This document shows positions 1-8,592 of a stretch of DNA of 16,045 nucleotides, piece by piece (the first letter of the stretch is position 1; each line of letters starts with the position of its first letter). The notes beneath the pieces are model-generated. The model did not search any database and was not told the origin of the DNA. It worked only from the letters and a program-made list of their open reading frames with translations. Source of the stretch: Prolixibacteraceae bacterium UBA6162 (GTDB lineage Bacteria > Bacteroidota > Bacteroidia > Bacteroidales > Prolixibacteraceae); contig DIUI01000091.1 of assembly GCA_002428215.1 (NCBI GenBank), forward strand, positions 1 to 16,045. The letters run 5' to 3'. The translations under genes were made by a program, and so were the position numbers.

Positions 1-546
1 GCAGGCAGGCTTCCCGTTACCTATTATGCCTCGGTCGATCAGTTGCCTCCTTTCGACGAATACGATATGCATGAGCGCACCTACCGGTACTTCACAGGAG
101 AGCCGCTCTTTCCTTTTGGCCACGGTTTGAGTTATACGTCATTCGGCTATTCCAATCTGCAGGTACCTAAGCAAACGGCAACAGGTACTCCTGTTTTGGT
201 CTCTGTTTTGGTTACCAACAAGGGACCGTACGATGGCGAAGAGGTGGTACAACTCTTTCTAACCGATGAGGTAGGGTCTACGCCCAGACCTATCCGTCAA
301 CTCGAAGGTTTTACACGTATTTCATTGAAAGCCGGGGAGTCAGGTGAGGTGCGATTTACCCTCGACCCTGAACAGTTTTCTATGATCAACACTGCTGGAG
401 AAAGGGTAATCGAACCGGGTTGGTTCACCATAACGGTTGGAGGAAAGCAGCCGGGCTTTAAAGGTTTGGCAGATGCCCATACAACCGAAACCCTTAGCGA
501 AAGGATACGCTTAACCGGTAGAATATTTAAATTAGGCGTTCGTTAA
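1..546 (+). CDS. Glycoside hydrolase family 3 (beta-glucosidase/xylosidase type), C-terminal fragment
   Basis: This is the 3' end of a gene whose start lies left of the window; the frame is open from base 1 to the TAA at 544-546. The first part carries the block GRLPVTYY, then RTYRYFTGEPLFPFGHGLSY, which closes the alpha/beta-sandwich domain of many GH3 beta-glucosidases and beta-xylosidases. A fibronectin-III-like domain of about 70-100 residues follows; its VLVTNKGPYDGEEVVQLF stretch and LEGFTRISLKAGES segment are typical of the GH3 C-terminal Fn3-like domain. The TIM-barrel and catalytic aspartate are outside the window, so substrate cannot be judged; the RTYRYF/PFGHGLSY block resembles bacterial xylosidase/glucosidase members. 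The enzyme probably acts in the periplasm or outside on plant-type oligosaccharides (inference from the family). rsmE starts 20 bp downstream and could be co-transcribed. Confidence 0.93.
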   Translation, partial: AGRLPVTYYASVDQLPPFDEYDMHERTYRYFTGEPLFPFGHGLSYTSFGYSNLQVPKQTATGTPVLVSVLVTNKGPYDGEEVVQLFLTDEVGSTPRPIRQLEGFTRISLKAGESGEVRFTLDPEQFSMINTAGERVIEPGWFTITVGGKQPGFKGLADAHTTETLSERIRLTGRIFKLGVR

Positions 547-566
547 ACAAGCTAAACTGTTTTGCC

Positions 567-1268
567 ATGCACGTTTTTTATGCCCCCAATGCCCAGCCTC
601 CACTGGTTACACTCGATGAAACCGAATCCGGGCATGCCATCAGGGTATTGCGGCTTAAACCGGGAGAACGTGTGCTGGTTGTAGATGGCGCAGGCACCAC
701 AATGGAAGGAGCCATTGAAACCGACCATCCCCGTAAATGCAGTGTGCATATTGATGGTAAAATAGAACGTGAACCCGGTTCAAACGGACTCTTCACGCTT
801 GTGCTATCACCTACCAAGAGCAACGATCGTATGGAGTGGTTGGTAGAAAAAGCCACTGAAATAGGAATTCACCGTTTTGAGTTCATGCTCAGTCGCTATT
901 CCGAGAGAAAGCAAATCAACACCGAACGCCTCAGAAAGGTGGCCGTGGCTGCCATGAAACAATCTGGCAGAGCAACTCTGCCTTATATTGGAGAGATGCT
1001 CCCTTTTCCCGAAATTGTTAAAACCCCTTTCATCGGTGATTCCTTTATCGCCCATTGCTATCCCGGCGAGAAGCCTCACCTTAAGGAACTCCTAAAGCCC
1101 AATCAAAATATTCGTGTTTTGATTGGACCTGAAGGTGATTTCTCTCCCGACGAGGTTGAACTGGCCCTTAAAGCAGGGTTTAAGGAGATTTCACTGGGAA
1201 ATAGCAGGCTTCGAACTGAAACAGCTGCCCTGGTAGCTTGTATTACAGCGTCATTGAGCAACTTATAA
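567..1268 (+). CDS. rsmE: 16S rRNA (uracil-1498-N3)-methyltransferase RsmE
   Basis: RsmE uses S-adenosylmethionine to methylate N3 of U1498 in 16S rRNA at the ribosome decoding region. The 233-residue length is normal for the family. The N-terminal part is the PUA-like RNA-binding domain (residues 1 to about 70). The rest is the SPOUT methyltransferase fold, whose knot motifs are visible: LIGPEGDFS at about residues 185-193 and LGNSRLRTETAA at 210-221. The segment SPTKSNDRMEWLVEKATEIG is also a family hallmark. The ATG at 567 is preferred because the protein begins directly with the usual short hydrophobic strand (MHVFYAP). It follows the GH3 fragment by 20 bp on the same strand; no terminator is seen between them, so read-through is likely. 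It is a housekeeping gene; only its pairing with a glycosidase is unusual. Confidence 0.96.
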   Translation: MHVFYAPNAQPPLVTLDETESGHAIRVLRLKPGERVLVVDGAGTTMEGAIETDHPRKCSVHIDGKIEREPGSNGLFTLVLSPTKSNDRMEWLVEKATEIGIHRFEFMLSRYSERKQINTERLRKVAVAAMKQSGRATLPYIGEMLPFPEIVKTPFIGDSFIAHCYPGEKPHLKELLKPNQNIRVLIGPEGDFSPDEVELALKAGFKEISLGNSRLRTETAALVACITASLSNL

Positions 1269-1401
1269 TTGTTATTCCGGAGTCAAGCCGGTGTAATGCA
1301 GCCAGGTGTCTGAATACCTATTGTATATTGCCCGGGTTTTTAATTTAATTCCCAACATTCTCATCATACTTAACATGATTGGGAGGCTTTCTCAGGCAAT
1401 A

Positions 1402-1431
1402 CGATGACGGTTCCTCCGGTAACAGTCATCG
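1402..1431 (+). other. Imperfect inverted repeat (hairpin) upstream of the giant exported-protein gene
   Basis: Two 11-base arms (1402-1412 and 1421-1431) are complementary apart from one internal G/A mismatch, enclosing an 8-base loop. No T-run follows on either strand, so it does not look like an intrinsic terminator. It lies 49 bp before the GTG at 1481 and would sit in the leader if transcription starts upstream. It may be an operator, an mRNA-stabilising stem or chance. Confidence 0.35.
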
Positions 1432-1480
1432 GCGACAGAAAAACCGGAAAAGTAGATGTTAATCCCAAACTCTATAGCTT

Positions 1481-4400
1481 GTGAATCTTCGATGGATTTA
1501 TAAAGCCTCATGTATTATTTGGATCGCCGCAGGGCTGCTTCATGTGCCTGTTTTCTCTTTTGGTGCTATGCATATGGGGGGAAGGAAAGTCATTAACAGC
1601 CATAATTCCATACAAATTGCTGCAGACGGCAGTTGTCCTGAAGACTTGTATTGTATATATCTTGGCACTAACCCTTTCGACCTTGCAAACGACGTCTTTG
1701 ATGGGTTGTTTACCGGAAATGGGGTCGCGGGGAATCGTTTTTTTCCTTCCGAAGCAGGGATAGGAGAACATACAATTCAATATACCTCATCGAATGGAAC
1801 CTGCTGGTTTACCATTGTTGTATCGGCCAATTTTACAACAGGGATCCACAATACAAACCCAATTGAGGCATGTCCGGGATACAATCCTCCCGCATTAACA
1901 ATTGTTGGAGCCAATGGCAAATTACCATTAAGCTATGAGTGGTTTTTTGATGAATCTATGGTCGGAGATAATCTAAATGTTTACGATCATCCTCAAATTA
2001 CGGCCGATGGTATTTTTAACCTCTATGCAAAGGTCACCGATGCCTGTGGTACATCAGGCAACACTGCGCCAAAAGTATATACCATTCAGCCTGAACCAGA
2101 GATTCTGTTTCTGGGAGATGCGGTTAAATGTCTGAACCAGCCTATTGAATTGCAAACTATGGTTAGGGGAGGTGCCGGCATTCTTGAGAACTACCGCTGG
2201 TTCAGCGGAGGTTCGTCCGATGGTCCTTGGACCCTTATTGATGGGGCAACCAAAGCGATGTATCAACCTTCGATTGATAGTCCGGGTACTTACTTTTACC
2301 GGGTAACCTTGAATCCAAATGTAGCTTCCTGCAATCAAACTTCGGCCAATACCATACTGAAGGTCGTACCGGATGCCTATGCACAGATGAGCGGTGGTGG
2401 ATGGATTTGTTCAGGCGGTTCAGTGGATATCTCGTTCGAGATGGAGGGCGAGCCTCCATGGCAGCTGGTTGTTTCTAATGGAGATACACTTTACCTGTTG
2501 GATTCCATCATTGAAAACAGGTATGAATGGACCATATTCCCGACAAATAGCAGCGAATACAGACTCTTATCGGCTTCTGATGGCCGTTGTCCTTCAGCCC
2601 GAATATCGGGTAGTGCACTGGTAGAGGTTGTGGAACTGCCCAAAATTACAATGGATGCCCCCCATCTAGTTTGCGGCACCCAGGATTATGTTTCGGTGGT
2701 TGTAACGAACCACTCGGGGTTTGGCGTGGAAGTGAAGTACCGACTGAACAGCGGACAAGTGTCGGTTGTAACCCTAACGCCGGGAAGTTTCAGCGAACTC
2801 TCTTTTTCTACTGTCGGCACCAACCTGTTACAGTGGGAACTTATTTCTGCAAAGCTTTTGGGCGATAGGGACTGCGTCTTTCCATTACAAGGCGGGGCTT
2901 CCACCCAAATAATGGCAAAACCCGAATCTGGAATCATTGTCGGAGCAGAGGTGATTTGTTACGGGGATTTGCTGCCCGAACTCCGCATCGAAGGTCACAC
3001 CGGTTCTCTGCAATGGCAATTTTCGACTGATGCTCTTCAGTGGTTTAATTTTAAAGACGCTGTTGAAACGTCTCTGACCGTTAACCATATAGGGCCAATC
3101 TATCAGTCCACATGGATTAGGGCAATCGTCTCTTCAGGTAGTTGCGATCCGGTGGCTACCGATGCAGTACTTATAACTGTGAGGCCTGCAATGCCCGATG
3201 TAGCTATTCAACTTTATCATCCCGGCTGCTTTGAAACAACAGGGAGTGTTTCCGTCGTTTCACACGAGGGATTGGATTACTTCTTCAGCATCGACGGACT
3301 CAATTTCTCATCCCGTAGAGAATTTTCGGGACTGTCTCCGGGCAGATATACTTTGTCTGTTCGGAACATTGCTGGCTGTTTTGTTTCGGCAGATTTCGAT
3401 ATTAATGCAACTCCTGACATGCCTGGAACAATAGAGCTCAGGTTGCAGAGACCCGGCTGCCAGTTGAGCGATGGAGCGATCGAAGTTGTGGCACCACGCT
3501 CATCAAACTTTATGTATAGTCTAGATGGCATAGATTTTCAGAATAACCCCTTGTTTAATGGACTTATGGCGGGTGTCTATTCTGTTTTTGTAATGAACCA
3601 ATATGGTTGTATTTCTGTCGAATGGGTTGTTCTCAATGCGTTGCACGGAGCTCCCGATAATCCACAAGTTGAAGTGATTGAGCCTATATGCAGTTATCCT
3701 TATGGTACCCTAAAAATCATTGAAGCAACTTCCGGCTATCTCTACAAAATTGGAGAAGGTCCTTTTGAGCCCTATCCCCCCAACGGTTATGAAAACCTGA
3801 CCCCCGGAACCTATCTGCTGACAGTAAAAAATAGTGAGGGTTGTGTTAGCTCCATTCAGGTTTTGATTCCCGACCCGGAAGTTATCTTGGTTAAAGTAGA
3901 AGTTTTCTCCGAATCTTGTTTTGGTGCTGCGGATGGAGCCATCGATTTGCAATTGCTGTCGGGTCGCAATGTTCAATTCAATTGGTCGGGACCGGAACAG
4001 TTTTCTGCAACGACGGCTTCTATTGCCGGCATATCGGGAGGAAATTACAGACTTACGGTTACGAACAACGATGGCTGTTTTTTATCGGTCGATTATAGTG
4101 TTCAGGGGCCTTTGACTCCACTTTCCTTAGAGGTTGCATTGGTGCATCCTACGGTCTGTGATGCCACCGACGGAGCCATTAATCTGTCGGTTTCGGGGGG
4201 AGTTAAGCCCTATTCATTTGCTTTAACCAACAGTAATGGAGCAATGATTTCATCCGATAAAAGCACGGGGAGTCTGATGGCCGGACATTATATACTGGAA
4301 GTTACTGACGCAGTTGGATGTATTATTCAGCAGAATATTCTCCTTGACTTTGCAGCACCCACCGAGTGCCTTAATTTTACTGCCTATGTCGACGCGTGGG

Positions 4401-6010
4401 GCAGATATGAGGTGAAAGGCATTGATCTGCTTGTGCCAATGCCTGATGACTGCAAATTCAACGATTATTTTTCGATTTTGGTTGATCCCCCGGTATTGTA
4501 TTGCAGCGAAGAGATGGCTGTATACCCTGTAAATGTAAAAATGATAAGCCGATTGGGAACCATTCATCAATGTACCGCCATGGTTGAACTGCTCGATACG
4601 ATTCCTCCTGTTGTTGCATGCCGCGATACAATACTCTATTTGGATGAGAGGGGTATAGCCTATCTGGATAACCCTCCCCAAAACCTTGCAGTTTACGACA
4701 ATTGCGGAGTATCAAGCATTATTTTAAGCAGGAGCCAATTTGACTGCAATGATATTGGCATACATTCCATATCCATGGCAATCAAAGATTCACATGGAAA
4801 CTCTGCTTACTGCAATTTCCTGGTAACTATCGCAGACACTCTTGCTCCGGTTCTTGTGGTTAAAGATGTCAATCTCTGGTTCACAACGGCAGATACTTTG
4901 TGGCTGGCCGATGCTCTCGAGGAAGACCTTGCGTCTGATAATTGTGCTGTGTATTCCGACGCTTTGTTCAAGCAGTTTTTTACATGCATTGATGTGGGAG
5001 AGCATATCGTTACACGTGAAATTACCGATTTAGCAGGAAACTCTGCCATCGATAGTTTTCTGGTTGTTGTAAGGGCCGGGTTACCACCAGCAGCAGAATC
5101 AGATACGTTCAGAGTTGTATCCGGAATTTCCGATTGGCTGGATATTCTCGATAATGACCATGGGTATGCCGGAGATCTGAAAGATAAATATGTGGTTGTA
5201 ACCAAACCCTCCAGGCATGGTTTGGCAGCTTTTGATACCAATTTGTTTCTTCTGTCGTATTTATCCGATGGTGGTTTTACCGGAACTGATAGTATTCACT
5301 ATGCCCTCTGTTCGAATGGGGGTGTTTGTGGCCCGGTTTGCGACACCGCGCTTGTTGTCATCTATGTTATGCCCTATAATTTTAAGCCGGTTGCTACAAA
5401 CGACCGTTATGACTTAGGCAACTGCCGCCAGTTCGAGGCCAATGTTTTACACAACGATTCTGATCCGGGCAGCGATATCGGTTTGGGCGAGGTTGAACTC
5501 ATAAAAGCCCCGGGGCATGGAACACTGCAGATTTTTTCGGATGGCTATTTTTTTTATACACCGCCAGTTAATTTTGTTGGCATAGATAACTTTGTTTATC
5601 GGGTTTGCGATAGCGGCTTTCCTGCTTTGTGCGATAGCGCCATAGTGCAACTGCACATTTTGGCCGATGCCAATTGCGATGGAATTCCCGATGCATTCGC
5701 AATAGGATTGTTTATACCTGAGGGGTTTTCACCCAATGACGATGGAATTGGCGATCAATTTCGGATACTCGGGCTCGGAGATTATCCGGATGCACGCTTG
5801 TGGGTGTATGACCGTTGGGGAAGTCTGGTTTTTGATAAAAGTCATTATGGGAACCTTGCTGTTTGGGCAACCGACGAGGCAGCATGGTGGAGTGGGACCT
5901 ATGAAAGTAGCTCCGACCAAAATGGACGGGTAGCGCGTGGCAATTATTTGTATGTGCTCGATCTGGGCAATAGGACAATCCATCGTGGAATTGTAACTGT
6001 GGCCTATTAA
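1481..6010 (+). CDS. Giant exported repeat protein with T9SS type B (gliding motility-associated) C-terminal domain
   Basis: This 1509-residue mosaic protein is probably secreted by the type IX system and anchored at, or released from, the cell surface. Residues 1 to about 29 look like a Sec signal peptide (basic start, then IIWIAAGLLHVPVFSFGA). Ig/PKD-like domains follow, including about 204-295 and 478-568. Five SprB-like repeats span about 574-965. Two HYR-like domains (about 1039-1198) each carry a DNC motif, and two cadherin-like/tandem-95 domains (about 1203-1395) carry ILDNDHG and VLHNDSDPG. A DANCDGIPDAF loop resembles a calcium-binding DxNxDG motif. The last 100 residues (from about 1410) match the CHU_C-type sorting domain: FSPNDDGIGDQFRILGL, then LWVYDRWGSLVF and RGNYLYVLDL. 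The GTG at 1481 is chosen because an in-frame TAG lies just upstream at 1475-1477 and the signal peptide starts at once; the next ATG would lose it. Binding partner is unknown; adhesin, gliding or carbohydrate-associated roles are possible. No T9SS machinery gene is in the window. Confidence 0.9.
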   Translation: MNLRWIYKASCIIWIAAGLLHVPVFSFGAMHMGGRKVINSHNSIQIAADGSCPEDLYCIYLGTNPFDLANDVFDGLFTGNGVAGNRFFPSEAGIGEHTIQYTSSNGTCWFTIVVSANFTTGIHNTNPIEACPGYNPPALTIVGANGKLPLSYEWFFDESMVGDNLNVYDHPQITADGIFNLYAKVTDACGTSGNTAPKVYTIQPEPEILFLGDAVKCLNQPIELQTMVRGGAGILENYRWFSGGSSDGPWTLIDGATKAMYQPSIDSPGTYFYRVTLNPNVASCNQTSANTILKVVPDAYAQMSGGGWICSGGSVDISFEMEGEPPWQLVVSNGDTLYLLDSIIENRYEWTIFPTNSSEYRLLSASDGRCPSARISGSALVEVVELPKITMDAPHLVCGTQDYVSVVVTNHSGFGVEVKYRLNSGQVSVVTLTPGSFSELSFSTVGTNLLQWELISAKLLGDRDCVFPLQGGASTQIMAKPESGIIVGAEVICYGDLLPELRIEGHTGSLQWQFSTDALQWFNFKDAVETSLTVNHIGPIYQSTWIRAIVSSGSCDPVATDAVLITVRPAMPDVAIQLYHPGCFETTGSVSVVSHEGLDYFFSIDGLNFSSRREFSGLSPGRYTLSVRNIAGCFVSADFDINATPDMPGTIELRLQRPGCQLSDGAIEVVAPRSSNFMYSLDGIDFQNNPLFNGLMAGVYSVFVMNQYGCISVEWVVLNALHGAPDNPQVEVIEPICSYPYGTLKIIEATSGYLYKIGEGPFEPYPPNGYENLTPGTYLLTVKNSEGCVSSIQVLIPDPEVILVKVEVFSESCFGAADGAIDLQLLSGRNVQFNWSGPEQFSATTASIAGISGGNYRLTVTNNDGCFLSVDYSVQGPLTPLSLEVALVHPTVCDATDGAINLSVSGGVKPYSFALTNSNGAMISSDKSTGSLMAGHYILEVTDAVGCIIQQNILLDFAAPTECLNFTAYVDAWGRYEVKGIDLLVPMPDDCKFNDYFSILVDPPVLYCSEEMAVYPVNVKMISRLGTIHQCTAMVELLDTIPPVVACRDTILYLDERGIAYLDNPPQNLAVYDNCGVSSIILSRSQFDCNDIGIHSISMAIKDSHGNSAYCNFLVTIADTLAPVLVVKDVNLWFTTADTLWLADALEEDLASDNCAVYSDALFKQFFTCIDVGEHIVTREITDLAGNSAIDSFLVVVRAGLPPAAESDTFRVVSGISDWLDILDNDHGYAGDLKDKYVVVTKPSRHGLAAFDTNLFLLSYLSDGGFTGTDSIHYALCSNGGVCGPVCDTALVVIYVMPYNFKPVATNDRYDLGNCRQFEANVLHNDSDPGSDIGLGEVELIKAPGHGTLQIFSDGYFFYTPPVNFVGIDNFVYRVCDSGFPALCDSAIVQLHILADANCDGIPDAFAIGLFIPEGFSPNDDGIGDQFRILGLGDYPDARLWVYDRWGSLVFDKSHYGNLAVWATDEAAWWSGTYESSSDQNGRVARGNYLYVLDLGNRTIHRGIVTVAY
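3200..4360 (+). repeat. Five diverged SprB-like coding repeats inside the giant protein
   Basis: Five tandem units of about 77-80 residues share one plan. An early Cys in a P-x-C or S-C-F context comes first, then (D)GAI/GSV-type turns, then a YSLDG/FSIDG-like strand, L-x-x-G-x-Y-x-[LV]-x-V, and finally a Gly-Cys near the end. The first Cys of each unit is at residue 583, 660, 737, 813 and 893, so spacings are 77, 77, 76 and 80. The DNA is too diverged to be a recent duplication. The pattern matches SprB-repeat domains of Bacteroidota surface adhesins. Confidence 0.8.
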
Positions 6011-6208
6011 CTGCACTTTTACCGACACACTTAATTGCATTTAGAAAGGCTGCTAAATCAGGTGGAGGATTAAACGGTTAATGTCAACATTTTAGGAACA
6101 ATGGTGTAAATTGATGTACAGTGGGTTAATCAGACTCAAAAATGGTATTAAATTTAAACTGCATTTCCCTTAGAATTCAGCGCTTCAAAATGAATTAAAC
6201 CAGCAGTT

Positions 6209-8518
6209 ATGAAAAAAATAGCATACTTATTTTTGGCCTTTCTTATGGTGGCCTGTAACCCAACTATGTGGTCCGAAACCGAATACGGAGATATCCGACT
6301 GGTCGAAAACAAAGGAGGACAAAATCTTGCCTACTCAGCAACATCGGGTGTTGAGCTTATTATCTCGAAGGGTTATGCCTTCAAGGATTTAAATAAGAAT
6401 GGCAAAATAGACAAATACGAAGACTGGCGATGGCCAGCTGAGGAGCGTGCTAAAGATCTGGCCTCGCGGATGGGTATCGAAGAGATCGCCGGCTTAATGC
6501 TATACAGCGGTCATCAGTCGATTCCTGCAGCTGGCAGAGGTTTATTTGGGGGAACCTACAACAATTTGCCATTTTCTGAGAGTGGTGCTGAGCCGTGGGA
6601 ACTTACCGATCAGCAAAAGAAATTTCTCACCGAGGATAATCTTCGCCACATATTGCTTACACGTGTTGAGAGTCCGGAGGTTGCTGCGCGCTGGAACAAT
6701 GCTGTTCAGGCCTTAGTTGAGGGGATAGGCTGGGGCATACCGGCCAACAACAGCTCCGATCCAAGACATGGCGTAGTTGCCGATGCAGAATACAACTATG
6801 GAGCAGGTGGGCAAATCTCAATGTGGCCGGGCTCACTCGGACTGGCAGCAACATTCGATCCTGATCTGGTTCGTAGGTTTGGGGAGGTTGCTTCGCGGGA
6901 ATATCGTGCCTTAGGCATTTCCACGGCATTGTCGCCTCAGATTGATCTGGCAACCGAGCCTCGCTGGAACCGTTTTAGTGGAACATTTGGAGAGGATCCC
7001 ATTCTTGCTGCCGATATGGCCAGAGCCTATACCGATGGATTTCAGACTTCGGATGGTGATGCGGAGTTGCATTCAGGTTGGGGATATCATAGTGTAAATG
7101 CCATGGTAAAACATTGGCCGGGAGGCGGCCCTGAAGAGGGAGGACGGGACGGCCATTTTGGGTATGGTGCTTATGCAGTATATCCGGGGAGCAATCTAAA
7201 AGATCATCTCTATCCCTTTGTGGAAGGCGCATTTAAGCTGGAGGGTAAAACTGGTGCTGCTTCAGCGGTAATGCCTTATTATACAATATCATACAACCAG
7301 GACACTTTGCACAATGAGAATGTAGCCAATGGGTACAGTAAATATTTTATTCAGGAACTCTTGCGAGGGACCTATGGTTACGAGGGTGTTGTATGCACCG
7401 ACTGGATGATTACTGGGGACGTAACCAGTGTTGATGTCTTTCAGGGCAAACCCTGGGGGGTAGAAGAGCTTTCGATTGCCGAACGCCACTATAAAGTGAT
7501 TATGGCCGGAGTTGATCAGTTTGGCGGTAATAACCAGGCCGGTCCTGTAATTGAGGCATACAATATGGGGGTGGCTGAATATGGCGAGGAGTTTATGCGT
7601 CAGCGATTCGAGGCTTCAGCGGTAAGGTTACTTCGCAATATTTTCAGAACAGGGTTGTTCGAAAATCCTTATCTCAATGTAGAAGAAACAAAAAGCGTTG
7701 TAGGTCATCCCGATTATATGGAGGCAGGATACCAGGCTCAGCTCAAGTCGGTAGTTATGCTCAAAAATCAAAATTCAACACTTCCCCTAGCCCGTGGTAT
7801 GAAGGTCTATATCCCTCAGCGCCATGTTGCATCCTCCCGCGATTGGTTTGGTAATTTATCGCGCGAGCGTTACGAAGACCCGGTAAATTTAGAACTTGCC
7901 GCTGCAAGGTTTGAAATTGTTGATACCCCCGAGAAGGCCGAGGCTGCTATTGTTTTTGTGAAAAGTCCCGAAGGAATGACGGGTTACGATATTGAGGATT
8001 ATAACCGGGGCAACAATGGTTATGTACCCATTAGTCTACAATACAGCAGATATACAGCCAGCGAAGCGCGTGAAGTGAGCCTTGCAGGGGGGAGTCCCTT
8101 CGAAGATTTTTTGAACCGAAGCTATAAAGGAAAAACCGTAACCGCTTCGAACGTAGCTGATATGCGTAGTGTGTTGGATACCCATCGCAAAATGCGTGGA
8201 AAACCTGTTGTTGTGGTTGTTAGTATGTCGAATCCTATGGTCTTTAGCGAAATTGAACGTTTTTCATCGGCAATGCTGGTTCATTTTCAGGTGCAGGATC
8301 AGGCACTTTTAGAACTGCTGTCGGGAGGCTCCGAACCCTCTGCACTTTTGCCCATGCAAATGCCGTCAGGGATGGCCACTGTAGAAAAACAGCTGGAGGA
8401 TGTTCCCCACGATATGGAGGTGTATACCGATGCTGCCGGTAACCGGTATGATTTTGGTTTTGGTCTTAATTGGAGTGGCGTAATCAGCGATTCGCGCGTA
8501 TCCAGATATAAAAAATAG
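6209..8518 (+). CDS. Glycoside hydrolase family 3 beta-glucosidase-type lipoprotein
   Basis: This is a 769-residue predicted exo-acting beta-glycosidase. The N-terminus MKKIAYLFLAFLMVAC ends in a lipobox-like site with Cys16, so it should be a lipoprotein of the outer membrane or periplasm. Residues 59-72 (KDLNKNGKIDKYED) form the calcium-loop-like segment common in one GH3 branch. The TIM-barrel domain contains EPRWNRFSGTFGEDP, KHWPGGGPEEGG (K301-H302) and VCTDWM, whose D398 sits where the GH3 nucleophile is expected. The alpha/beta-sandwich domain follows and the protein ends at NRYDFGFGLNWSG with no C-terminal Fn3 domain, unlike the fragment at the left edge. All key residues are present, so it looks functional; the substrate is not determinable beyond beta-glucosides/xylosides. 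It is monocistronic: 198 bp separate it from the previous gene and a strong terminator follows. Only a weak -7-like element (TAAATTTA, 6149-6156) is seen upstream. Confidence 0.93.
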   Translation: MKKIAYLFLAFLMVACNPTMWSETEYGDIRLVENKGGQNLAYSATSGVELIISKGYAFKDLNKNGKIDKYEDWRWPAEERAKDLASRMGIEEIAGLMLYSGHQSIPAAGRGLFGGTYNNLPFSESGAEPWELTDQQKKFLTEDNLRHILLTRVESPEVAARWNNAVQALVEGIGWGIPANNSSDPRHGVVADAEYNYGAGGQISMWPGSLGLAATFDPDLVRRFGEVASREYRALGISTALSPQIDLATEPRWNRFSGTFGEDPILAADMARAYTDGFQTSDGDAELHSGWGYHSVNAMVKHWPGGGPEEGGRDGHFGYGAYAVYPGSNLKDHLYPFVEGAFKLEGKTGAASAVMPYYTISYNQDTLHNENVANGYSKYFIQELLRGTYGYEGVVCTDWMITGDVTSVDVFQGKPWGVEELSIAERHYKVIMAGVDQFGGNNQAGPVIEAYNMGVAEYGEEFMRQRFEASAVRLLRNIFRTGLFENPYLNVEETKSVVGHPDYMEAGYQAQLKSVVMLKNQNSTLPLARGMKVYIPQRHVASSRDWFGNLSRERYEDPVNLELAAARFEIVDTPEKAEAAIVFVKSPEGMTGYDIEDYNRGNNGYVPISLQYSRYTASEAREVSLAGGSPFEDFLNRSYKGKTVTASNVADMRSVLDTHRKMRGKPVVVVVSMSNPMVFSEIERFSSAMLVHFQVQDQALLELLSGGSEPSALLPMQMPSGMATVEKQLEDVPHDMEVYTDAAGNRYDFGFGLNWSGVISDSRVSRYKK

Positions 8519-8536
8519 ATTTCCGGTGTCTAAAGC

Positions 8537-8571
8537 AAAAAGCCCCCGAAAATTAATTTCGGGGGCTTTTT
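8537..8571. terminator. Bidirectional Rho-independent terminator
   Basis: A perfect 15-bp stem (8537-8551 with 8557-8571) has a 5-base loop. A GC core (GCCCCCG/CGGGGGC) is flanked by A-run and T-run, so it works on both strands. It sits between the convergent GH3 gene (stop at 8518) and the carboxylase operon (stop at 8593) and should end both transcripts. Confidence 0.96.
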
Positions 8572-8592
8572 TGTATAGTTAGAACGAATTGA

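Noticed and set aside
1475..1482. TAGCTTGT resembling a -7 element at the start of the giant gene
   Set aside because: It lacks one T of TAnnTTTG and overlaps the GTG codon, so a transcript from it would lose the start.
4250..4681. Minus-strand frame of 143 codons inside the giant gene
   Set aside because: It is antisense to a well-conserved domain region, has no family features and is a shadow of the real gene.
4807..5241. Minus-strand frame of 144 codons, Ser/Thr-rich
   Set aside because: It mirrors the HYR and cadherin-like coding sequence; the composition is what antisense of that frame gives.
6069..6082. ATTAA/TTAAT inverted repeat upstream of the GH3 lipoprotein gene
   Set aside because: Five AT-only pairs are expected by chance in AT-rich intergenic DNA.
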